Origin: Agapetus fuscipes
Taxonomy: Eukaryota; Arthropoda; Insecta; Trichoptera; Glossosomatidae
Assembly (NCBI GenBank): GCA_951799405.1
Contig: OX637332.1
Location: forward strand, 16,001,001-16,065,000
Direction: 5' to 3'
Length of the DNA stretch: 64,000 bases
The position numbers and the translations under genes are program-made. Under the pieces are notes generated by a model. It did no database searches. It saw only the letters and a program-made list of their open reading frames with translations, and was not told the DNA's origin. Shown here piece by piece: positions 22,510 to 35,600 of this stretch; within the stretch, counting starts at the first letter, position 1, and every line of letters begins with the position of its first letter.

Positions 22510-22993
22510 GTGTATACATAGATGGTTTGTTGTTTTCATTTAATATAACAATCAATGATAATATTTTTTTTAGTTGGAGAAAATTTGTGTCCTGTCCTTG
22601 TTATTGTAACCTGCCAGAATTCCACTAAAAGTAGCTAGTACATCAGCACTAAAATCTGTCTTATACCTTTTCCTCACTTCTGTTTTGATTATTTTTAGGC
22701 AATGTCTTCTTTTGAAAAATGACTGAGACAAATTGTTTATATGACAGTAATGTTTTATTCTTTAGTGGCAACATCTTTGAAGCAGAAGTTTAAGTAGATT
22801 ATTAATGTAAGCTGAATACCTTGAAACCTTTACTCCCCTGGAGGTGAGACATAGAATAAAGACAATAATAATTGAAAAAATATAAAGGTGGAAAAATATA
22901 GAGATGGAGCAAAGTAACTAAGACAATTGCGATTGTACTCCATTTTTATTATAATCTTATGGCACTTTTCATCACATCTGTTTTTACTATTGT

Positions 22994-23150
22994 CTAAGTT
23001 GCAAAGATATGTTAACATTTAAGATTCATATTAAATGCATGCCCAAAAAAAGGCATGTGTAAGTTCATGCTTACAAATGCTGCATGTGTACTTACAAATT
23101 AAAATCCAAACCTCAAATGAACATACACCCTGCAACTTTTGCCGACCTTC
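22994..23150 (-). repeat. Non-LTR tail, cut by a MITE
   Basis: Tail copy in minus orientation ending at GCCGACCTTC, where the MITE at 23151 starts. The missing part is not found beyond the MITE. Confidence 0.7.
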
Positions 23151-23438
23151 GGGGCTGTCCATATATTACGTCATTCGCATTTAGGGGGGGGGGTCTGGTC
23201 TGCGGATGATGGTAAATGATGTACGAGTCCCAGAAGTGACGTCGTTCTTGTAAATACCAATTTTTACACAATATCCAAAATAGTATGCAAGTAGTATAAC
23301 ATTATTAATTATTAAGCTCATCCATTATTACAGCAAGAGAGGGGGGGGGGGGTCATTAGATAATGACTATAGGATGATTGTAGGGGGGGGGGGGTCGAAA
23401 ATCGGCCAAAATCGATGACGTAATTTATGGACGGCCCC
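23151..23438. mobile_element. MITE with homopolymer-rich ends, copy 2
   Basis: Inverted copy of the 21297-21791 family without the nested insertion. Ends GGGGCTGTCCATATATTACG and CGTAATTTATGGACGGCCCC, flanked by TTC on both sides (23148-23150 and 23439-23441). Contains runs of 10 to 14 G. Two copies with different 3-bp duplications (ATA, TTC) indicate a superfamily with unspecific 3-bp target sites. Confidence 0.8.
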
Positions 23439-23604
23439 TTCTATAAAGAAAAAATCCATACTCCTTTCTCATTCGCAAATTAAAAAAATGTTTTGAAAAT
23501 GTCTGAAGAATGTCAAGTACATCACTGAGTCCAGTAAGAGTCAAAGAAAAATCTCAATAAATTATACAGAAGCATATTTTATTAATTCTTACTTTTACTT
23601 CTTT

Positions 23605-23655
23605 CTAAAATTTATTTCTGATCAGTGACAAAGCTTCATTATAAACATCTTCAGA
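23605..23655 (-). CDS. Candidate PLXDC terminal exon
   Basis: With an acceptor TTTACCAG, phase 0 gives SEDVYNEALSLIRNKF and a TAG at 23605-23607, with AATAAA about 25 bp further on (near 23575). The pyrimidine tract is weak. A better acceptor at about 23692 (TATCAATAG) would instead give a tail of eight residues and a stop. The tail typical of vertebrate members is not seen here, so the true last exon could also lie elsewhere. Confidence 0.35.
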   Translation of the reverse strand, partial: SEDVYNEALSLIRNKF

Positions 23656-26600
23656 CTGGTAAATTGTGTCATCTTGCATAGTTTCTTGTAAATAACTATT
23701 GATAAAAAATTATACCTAAGGGAATGAAAGGAAATAAATATTACATAATGAATATTTGAACCCGGAAAGCATTAAAAATCCAATAATCAATTATTGCAAT
23801 TTTAATATGATATTTGCGCCCTCATGGAAATTCCAGAATGCAGTTCAATCTCCGCTTCAGTATTTTTGTTTTAACTGTAGATAGATTATTGAGATTATAG
23901 AATACATACCTTGATAAGTAATTGCCCACTATTGGTGTGTGGGTTCCGGAAAGCGTAGATAAACCAGGATCCGATGGCTCCCACTATTATGATTGTAGAC
24001 AAAACAATTCCAATTGTACTCATTGAGCCTGTGTCTTTGTGTTCAGAGTCCAATTGCTTCTCTACTAAAAGTAAACAGAAAAATAAGGATGTAATAATTA
24101 ATTACAAGTTATTGATTAACCCCCCTACCTTCAGGTTAATTTCCGAGAAATAGGTTGGGCGGCTAGGGTTTATTCAAGTGAAATTGGTTTTATATGTCCA
24201 TGTACATATTATTGTTTATTGATTTAAAAAAATGTAATTTGTCATGTATGTTCCTTGACTTATATGTTGGTATGCGGCTGACCACCCATACTGTAAAAAA
24301 AACTATTCACTTTGCCCATGTCACCCCTGTTTCAGGGAAGGACGGCAAGAGTTGCAGGGCTTATGTTCATTTGAGATTGGGTTTTTATATTGTAGGTCCA
24401 CATGCGGCATGTGTTAGCTTGAAATTATACATGTCTGCTTGTGGGAATGCATTTAATATAAATCTTAAATGATGATGATGATGATGATGATTTGTATAGC
24501 GCCGTTTCGTGACTACTGTCACTGCAAGGGCGCTTTCAGGCTTGACGCGGCGGTGAAGAAATGGGTCTTCATTCCCTTCTTGAAGCTGTGAGGGTTTTTC
24601 TTCTCTCCTGCTGATTGACACAATTAATAATTAACATACACACTTTAATATGTTTACTTTTATTTCTTTCACAATGTATACACAATTAACCACAGCACAA
24701 TAATATTCTTTATTCTTAATTACACAGGCTTGTGGCTATCCCGCCAGGCAAGCTTCTCCTCTCTTTTTTATATTCTTTTGTTTTCCTTTTCATTCAAATT
24801 CAAATCTCATGTTCCATTTTACCTAACAAACAAATCCATCTCGTTACAATACACCTCCTTCCTCTCATAAAAAAAAAACATTCCCAATTTTTTTTTTTTT
24901 TTTTTTACAATGAGTAAATAATGTATCATAATGCTCAGCCGGCGCCACATATTTTGTTTTATTTTAAGGATAAATTTCAAAAATATGAAAATAAAAAAAA
25001 AAACCTGTTTCTGATACATTATTCAGTCATTAATACCTTTTTTAACAATACCAATTATTTTCATACTAAAATTAATATAATTTTTTTTTAACACAAATTT
25101 CATATTCAATATTATAAACAATATTTGTTTTTTTTTAAATACTTAATTCAACAATTCAAAATAATCAAATAACAATACATAATAAACATTCACCAGTTAA
25201 TTAATCAATTCATTAAAATAACTTTTTTTTTTTTTTTAAACATGTATCACATCTTTCCCAATATTTAAATTTATTTCAAATTTATTTTTCATTAATAAAT
25301 TTATCAGTCCATCAATTTTTTTTTTAAAAACTTTACCTTCATATGTAATACTTTGTTTAATTTATGTTTCATACCTTCATTCATGCAATGTTTCATAATT
25401 CATTCTTTCACTGATCACTTTTATATCAACTTTCACCGTATCATTCATCACCTCAAATTTTTCATACACATGAAAATATGTTTTTTTTTTTTTTTTTTTA
25501 ATCTAATTTGATTATGTCCTTGATGTGATATTTATTTATAACATTTGTGTCTATATCTTTTAATACATAGACTATCTTGCTAACTTTCTTTTCTATTCTG
25601 GCTTTGACAAATTTTGGAGCCAACTTTGTACAGAAGTATTTCCCTGCATTTGATTGTATGAAATTTTTACGCCATACAATATCCCCTTGATCATAGACAC
25701 GATTTGATCTACCTTTATTATAATAATTTGCATTTTTATTATATGCATCCCATAAATTTTCTGTTACAATTTTGTATAATGTGTTTAATTCCTTCATTTT
25801 ATCTTTATGCATATCTCTATATTTATCTAATTCTTCCTTTGATTCTATTTCATCATTTACTATTTCACCATGAATTTCACCATTTAGTACATTTAAATTC
25901 TTACATTCATTAAATTTTATAAATGATTCAAACTTGCTACATATTGTAGATAATTCCTCTGTATTTTTAATTTCAGATGTTGTCAGTAAAGTTGCATATT
26001 TTTCTGACAATCCATGAATTATTATGTCCATAAGTTCTTTATCATGCATTCTTTTATTTAATAAATTATTTTTGGATTTGACCTTTAAAATATAAACAGA
26101 TGCATTATCATGACCTTGTACCATATTTAAAATTTCTAACTTAAGATTTCTTTGAAAGTCATATTTTTCAAATTGTTGTAAGAATTTGGTTTTAAAAATT
26201 TTCCAATCAAATTCACAGTTAATTGCTCTGTACCAAGTTAACGGAAAATCTGTTAAAAATATAGGCATACACTCTACCAAATAATCTAATTTTAATTTGT
26301 AGACTTTGGCTAATTCTTCTAACCTTATTATAAATTCATTTGGTTCACTTTCACCATTAAAAGATATTTTTAATTTGAGAGGATCAAAATTTATGGACTC
26401 CATTGTGTTACTTTCTAAATCCTTTTTATTATTTATTTTTTTAGATTTCATCATTTGCTGTATATTTTCAATTTGTGTAATGAGAAAAAATCATTTCATC
26501 TCAAAAAAAATTTCATACAAATTAAATATAACACCATCTATATATATTTATCTAAACTGATTTGAAACAAACTGGTTCATATCCATTCTTCATTCCCCCG

Positions 26601-29600
26601 CGACGTTCGATTTTTAAATGTTCATTTCTTCCGAACGTAGGTAGGTAATTTGAATTCTCTTGCCTTCAATATTTTCAAAACAGCCGTTCAATATTTTCAA
26701 AACCGCCTTTTAAAACTTGCAATTTCTTGTTTTAAATTGTATAAGTTGATGCCTTCAATAGCTTTTAAACGTGTTGATGCTTTCACAACCATAAATCTGT
26801 TCAATTTTAATTATTTCATATATTGTATTGTTTTCAATGTCATTTATTGGAATCGAATGTCATTTGTTTTTGTTTGAGAAAATTTTCTTCATAGGAATTT
26901 CATTTACAGATTTTTCTTTTACGTTGGGCGCCAAAATGTGAGGGTTTTTCTTCTCTCCTGCTGATTGACACAATTAATAATTAACATACACACTTTAATA
27001 TGTTTACTTTTATTTCTTTCACAATGTATACACAATTAACCACAGCACAATAATATTCTTTATTCTTAATTACACAGGCTTGTGGCTATCCCGCCAGGCA
27101 AGCTTCTCCTCTCTTTTTTATATTCTTTTGTTTTCCTTTTCATTCAAATTCAAATCTCATGTTCCATTTTACCTAACAAACAAATCCATCTCGTTACAAA
27201 GCTCATATGAAGATATATATCTTTGCAGCTTAGATTAGATTAGGCAAAAAATAATCAGGAATCGAAACCACAATGTACGTTCCCCTGACTTTTGCAGAGT
27301 ATTTATGAAAAATTACAAAACATTATACAACGCTTAGCCTGCCCTTGAGGAACTAACTTATCTGCACTTGTAATCAGTGGTGGCTTTTCATTGGGGGATG
27401 GTGGGGAACATCCCTATGGATGAAATAGAAAAAACAATTATTTACTAGAAGCGAAATATAATACAAAAAGATTGAAATGGTAAAACATGGTTTTAATTCA
27501 CTTTATTCTTTTTGTTTTTGCTCCGACATTCACCTCATTAGGCGAAAATGTTTTTAAAAAAATGTTTTTAAAAAATTAAACAAAAAGAATAAAGTGAATT
27601 AAAACCATGTTTTACCATTTCAATTTTTTAAATATTTAAAAAAAAATGGACTTTCACTGTGTTAACAGATCAACACTAAAAAATATAATATAAATTAACT
27701 TACAGCTGTTACAAATTATTTAACTCTAGAGTAATATATACGTAGCGCGCTAAAACTGTTGGGAAATACTTTGGCTCATACGAGAAATGATTTTCACAAT
27801 TTCAGGGTTCAAATCTTGTCCCCTCCCATCAATACATCGAGTTATACAGAAGTACATACATTCATCTCGATGTATTAATGAGAGCGGACTCCTTCAACTG
27901 TCACTTGGCCGGCACTCAGCCATCGGCCGGGCCGAAGTTGAACGATTCGTACATGGGGATATTTCTTCCGATCCCCGAGATTTCTTTGCATGTGTTAGTG
28001 GTGACTGCTTGTAGAATACAACATACAACGTTATCGCGCATGCGTATTTCAAACTTTGATAGAGTGCCCATAGTATGGGCCATGGGGATACGTCTCCCGA
28101 TCCCACTGTGACGTCAGAGCAAACCATGTGGGTACATATTATAATATTGTTTAAGATTTGTGTCGTATACTCCCAGCATAACAGAGGTTGTCTTTGTTTC
28201 ACTTTGGTTAACTATAGGTTGTTACTTTTTAGATTTATTTACTGCCAGTTTTGTGGCGTTTTGAACCGTGATAAGTCGGCATTCCCAAGAATTCTTCACA
28301 AAATTGTAAATTCATCAAAAAACATTTAATTTTTTATAGGAAAGTTTAAAAATAACGGAACAAGTTATTAAACGGCAATGAAAATAACGTAAAATTAAAA
28401 ATTTCATGCCTCAGGTTTTTTTTAAATTTGTAATTTAATGAAATGTTTATTTTTAATGGGATTAAGAATGAACATTTTTTTACTTTCTTGCTATAGCTAT
28501 CTATAATCTATAATCTAAGTTGCAAGGATATATTCATTCAAAGCTCTCAGATGTATGCCCACAAACAAACACGTGTAGTTCGCGCTTATGTGTTGAAATG
28601 CTGATTGTGTACTTACAAATAAAATCCAAACCTCAAATGAACATAAGCCCTGCAACTCTTGCCGACATTCCCTGAAACAGGGGTGACATTGGCAAAGTGA
28701 ACCATTTTTTACAGTATGGGTGTTCAGCCTCATACCAACCTATAAGTCAAGGAATACGAGTAATAAATAACATTTAAGTATAAAAAAAAAAACAACAACA
28801 AAACCTTAAAAATAAATCCATACAAAAAAAGTCAAAAATTTCTTATGCAAAAAATGTAGCAAACTAATAAACCAACATTACAAATCAGCATTGCAGATAA
28901 GCCGCCACTTCTTCCTGTCCTTGCATACTTCTTTCATTTCATCCAGAGTCATAACCTTTTTCATACAAGCTCTTCTTTTATTATGACTCTGGATATCCCA
29001 TTCACTCACTATTTCGAAAATTTGGTCCATCCATACCTTTCTCCGTCTTCCTCTTCCACGACATCCATCAATTCTTGCAGCATACACTTTCTTCGTCAGT
29101 CTTTCCTCATTCATTCTCTCCAAATGTCCAAACCATCTAAGTATACTTCTTTTAATCTTTACTTTCACACTTTCTCTTACACCACATTCCTCTCTAACAA
29201 AATCATTCCTCACCCTATCACTCCTTTTTTCCAATCATACTTCTTAAGTAGCCCATTTCCACTGTATGGACTTTACTAATTTCACTTTCACTCACCGTCC
29301 AGGCTTCACTTCCATACATCAGAGTGGGCACTAGTATACCACCGTGCATCGCCAGTCGAACATTTTTTGAAAGATTCTGGTTCTTGGCGATGCTAGCGGT
29401 AGCACCCAGTACGCACCTGCCTTTCATTATTCTTCTTTCAAATTCACCGGTCATTCTTCCATCTTTTTCAAACTTACTTCCTAGGTATACAAACTCATTT
29501 ACGACATCAACATTCATTCCATTCATTTTAAATTCATAATTCATATTTTCATCATCTCTTTCAAAAATCAATACTTTCGTCTTACTTGCATTCAACTTCA

Positions 29601-32600
29601 AATGGTTACCTAACAAAGCTTCATTCAATCTAGTGAGCATTATATGCAATTCTACTGCTGAATCAGATACAAGAACTCCTTCATCTGCATACAGTAGAAC
29701 ACTCACTTTGCTCTCTCCTATCATCAATCCACAATCATTAATTCTAGCATCTCTGACACACTTGCCCATGACTATGTTAAATAGCCATGGACTCATCACA
29801 CACCCTTGCCTTACACCCTTATAAACTTCAAACCACTCACTATACTCACCATCAATACGGACACATGCCTTACTATTTTCATAGTTTGCATGCACCGCAC
29901 CTAGGAGAGCCCCATTCACTCCGTATGCTTTCAAAACATCCCATTACATACCTCTGTCTACTGAGTCAAAAGCCTTTTCCAGATCTACAAAGGCCGTGAA
30001 CAGCTTCCGCCTCACCGACAATTGTTTTTCAACAAGTTGTCGTAGAGTAAAAATCTGATCAACACAGCCTCTACCGGCCATAAAGTCGGACTGTATTCTC
30101 TTAAGTAATTCTCTTAGCTTATCTTATATTCGTCTTCTAGCTTTCTATCATTTCCATCATTCAGCCAATTTTCATAACTTTCACAGCTTCTTTCACTCTA
30201 TCATTCCACCAGGCATCTCCTTTCAATCTTCCACCTTTCGTTGCCCCACATACTTTTTTAGCGCATTCAGTCATTCCTTCTTTCAGATCTTTCCACATAC
30301 TTTCAATATCTTTTCCACACACATTCTTCTCAAGTTCATTCACACTTAAAATTTTGTGGAGCTCTGATACATACTTCTCTTTCACATTTTCTTCATTCAG
30401 CCTTTCTACTTTTATTCTAGGCATTCTTACTTGCTTCTTGCATTTATTCTTTCTTACTTCACCAAGCATTATTTTAGCACATAAGAGATAGTGGTCACTG
30501 CCTATTTCAGGCCCGCGGTAGACACGGCTATCTCTTACGGCTCCTCTCAATCTTTCATCCACACAGATGTAGTCAATGATTGTGCGACTTCCCACAATCT
30601 GCCTTGTGTACAGATGCACATCCTTATGCCGAAACTAAGTATTTGATGCAAAAAGACTGTGCTCCGCACACAAAGCAATGAGATGTCGCCCATTATCGTT
30701 GACTACACCTCGTCCACTAGGACCATAGCTAAAGGCTATGAAGAAAGTTTTGATTTGGTGTGAAATTTTTTTTTCGAGGTTTTCACGGAAATGAGTTGTC
30801 CTGGTGCAGGACATGCCAAAAACCACTATCTTTCAAAAACGTCCGTCTGTATGTGTGTGTGTGTATGTGTGTCACTTTCCAAAGTATAAGACTTAGAGAT
30901 ACCAAATTTTGGCTACATCAACTTTTTTGGACATGTATTAAGTATGAATAACATGGCATTACACCATCTTGAAAATTCAAGATGGCTGCCATACAAAAAA
31001 CATAAAATTGCACTTTTCTCAAAAACGGCTCCAAGAATTTTTCTTAAATTTTTAGAGTTGCCATTAATTAGTTTTCAACTTAATAAATTAGTTATGGCAA
31101 CACTCTTACTAATCTGTGTCTATGGGTTGCCATATGAAAAAAACAAACGATTGTGATTTTCTCAAAAGTTAAGGGGTCAACAAAAATATAATGTTTAACA
31201 ATACTGTAAACAACATAAATTTCTATAAAATTAAAATTTTTTTTTAAAAAAAAACATATTATAAAGCACCGTTTACACGACCTCAAATTTGAAAACGAAA
31301 ATATAACAAAAACCCATTAAAATGCATGATATTTAAATTTGTTTTAGATTTGATAGAAAGAACAAGTTTATCACTTCGTAATCATTTTTTTTTTACTTTT
31401 TTGAAAATTCAAGATGGCTTCCAAAGAGCTGAAAATTTAAAATGCGATTTTCTCGAAAACGGCTCCAACGATTTTTCTTAAAATGTTGGTGAATCCGTTT
31501 ATAAAATAGTGCTATCTAATAATTATAATCATTTTTTCATCATAGCCTCGGTTTAGGGAGTTGCCATATAAAAGAAAAAAATAACGGAAAAATTCTCGGC
31601 AGTTAGAGGATAAATAAAAAACATAATGTACTACAACTGTAAAACAATAATGATAACTTATTTATTGCCATCATTATTTTTCCCAAAAAGTGAATCAAAA
31701 GTATAGCCACCATACAAAGTGAAAAAATTTCCATTCAAAATGTTTTCGTAATTTTCTTGGTAGTCAAAGGGTTAAAATTAGAAAAAAGGCTGTGATTCTT
31801 AAAATTTTATAAATACCAATAATAATCAGTTCTTCATTTTTTCAAAATATAACTAAAAAGTTTACCCACATTACAAAGTCCTAGTTTGCATACAGAAGGG
31901 TTCAATGACCATCTATAATAATCTAGATTCTAGATTCTAAAATCTAAGTTGCAAAGATATATTAAAATTAAAAACTCATATCAAATGCATGCCCACAAAC
32001 AGGCACATGTAAATTCGCGATTAAAAATGCTGAATGTGTACTTACAAATTAAAAGCAAATCTCAAATGAACATAAAACCTGCAAATTATTTTGTACACTA
32101 TGGGTGGTCAGCTTTATACCAACCTATAAGTCAAGGATCTTTCTTGTGTAATTGGCGCTTTTTCCAGAGAAGACCAACCTCGCAGAGGGCTCTTGAGATG
32201 TGATTCACACAAAACGGCGCTCAACAAATAAATCAACCAAATATTTATATTCATTTTAGTATTTATATGGCTATATCCATATTGTACGAGTATGCAGGTA
32301 CACACCGCGGTGGAATAAAATTGATTTATTATTGATATATTATATTTTTTATTGAAACGGCGTAAGCTGGTAGATGATTCTAACTTTTCATACGTCATAC
32401 AGTGGGTTAATTTTTGCAAGAAAGTCGAGTACAGATTCTGTGCAATTTATTTATTATTAATTACTGTGATTTATTGTGATTCTTACTTATATAAAATTGT
32501 GAAAAAAAAAATTTGAAGAGGTCTGTGCATCATCAGTCTTGTGATATTCCCATTATTCAGCCTCTACATTATGGTGGTGTGCAGGTGGGAACAGTTGACT

Positions 32601-35600
32601 GGTGTAGTGTATGGCCAGGGCACAGGTGAGTGTAAAATTTTCTTTCAAGGTCATCCCCACCCTCAAGTTTGAGCTAGAGCTGCCACTGCTTGTAATGGTG
32701 TGACTTTGGAACTCAGGCGGACGCCAGGCGGTTTGGAGTTTTTGAATATATTATTTTTTGTCAAGCGCATACGCGATACGGGATGTAGCAGAATGGTACA
32801 CTCAAAGTTTGCATATAGCGTATGTTCATTTGCATAGAGTGGTTAAAAGCTTAGACTTCCAAGGCCGGCAACTAGCAATATTGATTAATTACAGTGTAAC
32901 AAAGCTGAAAGACTGTAACATGCCAGTGAAAAGATCTATAGGGTTTCACTTAATATGATATACGCAAACGCAAAAAAACGCAACTAAGCTACACATATAG
33001 TGTAACTTCTTGCCGCGTTGTCCCCGAAGGAGTCGCATGTGGCGAGTTGAACCTATTTATTTTTACAGGTAAGGGGGCCGGCCTTACGCCAACCACTTCA
33101 GTTGAAGTGGGGGTTTCCCAACTCCCGAGGGGGCTTGTACTCATTTCTTGTGAAGGCTGAGTAAACCTTGCCAGTATTTTATTTTGGGGTTTTAAATAAA
33201 CACCGACACGGGAAATCATTTCTGAAACCAAGCTCACAAGCATTCGAACCCGAGCTCACGGCATGGAATGCAAGCACTCTACCAACTGAGCTATCGACCG
33301 GACTTTTTTATATAGTTGGCCGATTTTATACAGCACCATTTAGTGGAGGCACTAGCCATTCCAAGAGCACTTGAGCGAATAAGGGCAGATCGTTACTTTG
33401 ATTAAATTTATATTAAACTGAATAGGGTAATTTAACATATTTCTTATTTCACAAAATGATAGACTACATTTTATGTGTATTTTTAATAAGATAATATCTG
33501 GCATAGTTTTTTTAATTATAGCTCTTTAAAATTTGTGAATTTTCAATTTCTGGTAAAACAGGCCATTTTTATTTAGGCAGATGTGACGTTACTAGATCTT
33601 CAGATAGTATGTATCTCATAGAACTGCACAAGGCCCCAAGGTAGCCTGGCGGATCCAGTGGCGTCATGGCTTGGCTAGCCTAACATGCTGTGTTTGAGCG
33701 GAACTACAATTCTCAACATTTTATTTTAGAAAATCATCAATGAAATCTTTATTTTTACTACTTAAAAAATATATGGTTGTGATCCTTGAAATGTACTCTA
33801 TACAACCATAGCATTTTCAACTGTATTGCCCACCACTGCAATTACTCTATTGTATTTGTGAAAACCTGAAGCCCTTTGCTGCTCCTTTTATAGCAACTTC
33901 ACAATGAAAGTTATGCATAAAGGCTTCTCAAACTGCCATCAAAATTATCAGTTGACTCCTCCCTTGTTCTCATTTTAGTTTAGTCTCGCAAAGTTTTATC
34001 AAATGAAGCAACTATATAATTAATTTATGTTTCGCTACAATATTAGTCAACGACGTTACCATGTTGAAAGCACCGGTTCCCATAGATCACCGAAGTTAAG
34101 CAACATTGGGCGTGGATAGTACTTGGATGGGTTACCGCTCAGCGGAGCACGAAAATATACCATTTATATTTCGAATGTGCTCTTCGCTGAGTTGAAAAAT
34201 TCATAAACCTTTACCAAAGACCGGTCACTGAAAGGTCCATCCAACCTTACAACAACTGGGTCTTGCTTGAGAATTGGCGCTTTCTACAGCGACGACCAAG
34301 CTCGCAGAGAGCACTTGAGGTGTGATACACTCAAAAACAGCGCTCACCAAATAAATCATCCTAATATTATTATTTGAACGCTGGTTCGAATCCCGCGACG
34401 ATAACTTCGACCCTGGTTCAACAGATGCCGTTGCATGCACACAAGCTTCTGCTTTCGCATGAAGACAACTGGCTAGGCAAAATAGGTTGGTGAATTGCAT
34501 TTCTTTCCACAAATCTATTAAAAATAAAAAAAATTATATATATGTATATTATTAGTGAAATGAATACTATGTAAAATATACACTTATTTTCCTACCAGGC
34601 AAACAACTTACACATTGTACGCATTTTTTATTAGAAAATGTTGTACCATTATAAACTTCTTTGTAGAAGAATATACCAATTTGATTGGGTATACTTTCAA
34701 AACTTCATAGAGAAGTTTAGTTTTTTAGCTACTTCCTTAGAGTACAATCTCACTTTCTTGAGTTTTTTTAGATTTGTAACACTATGAGAGTGGGTATTTA
34801 TGAGTTAATAATTTTAAAACTTTATTTCATTTTATACAGCCATAAATCTCTACAAAATAGGGGAGTTTTACCTACCATTAAAACTCTTATTGTGTTTCTA
34901 TAGATGTCTGGAGTCCATATTATGAGAGAAACAATCACTTTTCCCCTTTTATGTGGTTTTTTAGTCTATTCCTGGGTCTTTGATTTGCACTTTTTTACAC
35001 TTTAGGCACTTTTCTACTCTATGGTCGCTTTTTCCCCATTTCCTGTTTCCCTATTTCCAGTTCCCCCGTATCCCGGTCGCAATTTGTCATAAAGCTCATA
35101 ATACACCAGGTAGGGGTTACCTGGACTCCAGACATCTATAGAAACATAATAAGAGTTTTAATGGTAGGTAAAACTCCCCTATTATGTGTTCTGAGAGATG
35201 TCTGGAGTCCATATTATGAGAGATCTGTCTATTATCTCCTGGTGACCGGGGACGTCTTTATTTGATATTAACTGGTTGAAATAGGGAGGGATCTTCTGGA
35301 GCTGTATGTTTCAACATCTCTTTCTGATAGTATTTTCTGAAAGTGTTTTCCTTTTTCCAGTTGCCTCTTTCCAGTATGTTATCTATTGGATTAAGTGATG
35401 CGACCGCTGAACGTGTGCTGCCGGGAGTGGCCTCTACTCCTGCTGATTTTAGCGTGTTCTTTACCCATCCTCCTATGATTGTTCTTGTAGCTGCCTTCGC
35501 TTGTACTCGGGTGCTGATGAACAGGTTATAAAGATTTTGTCCTGATCTCCTTCCGCGTGATAGTTCAATCAGCTTCCTTATCCAGAAGACTGGGTTGACG

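Larger units (their letters stand above)
24587..27198 (-). mobile_element. Internally deleted Ty3/gypsy-type LTR element
   Basis: Two near-identical 262-bp LTRs (24587-24848 and 26937-27198) with TG...CA ends, flanked by the 4-bp duplication AAGC (24583-24586 and 27199-27202). On the coding (minus) strand a primer-binding site TGGCGCCCAACG follows the 5' LTR near 26934, and a purine tract GAGAGGAAGGAGGTG precedes the 3' LTR near 24850-24866. LTR near-identity suggests a recent insertion. The internal region is only 2.1 kb because protease, RT, RNase H and most of integrase are absent. Confidence 0.85.
28499..30724 (-). mobile_element. 5'-truncated non-LTR retrotransposon
   Basis: 2.2-kb copy with exact ends. 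It interrupts composite repeat B and is flanked by ATAGCT (28493-28498 and 30725-30730). On the minus strand it contains part of an apurinic-type endonuclease, RT, a C-terminal domain, and a 3' UTR that passes directly into the ~250-bp dispersed repeat starting CCTTGACTTATAGG and ending in ATAGATT units. This shows that the dispersed repeat is the 3' end of this element family. Confidence 0.85.
30725..32449. repeat. Composite dispersed repeat, copy B
   Basis: Matches 7999-9760 with scattered differences. Its first 17 bases lie at 28482-28498, on the other side of the non-LTR insertion. A (GT)n tract, a non-LTR tail and the SINE body occupy the same positions as in copy A; the tail in this copy has an internal deletion near 32085. 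Confidence 0.75.

Noticed and set aside
33240..33303. tRNA gene
   Set aside because: A and B boxes are present but no acceptor stem, and the same head with the same body recurs elsewhere, so it is a SINE.
34046..34160. Functional 5S rRNA gene
   Set aside because: It is a single copy with a diverged 3' end, followed by a repeated SINE body.
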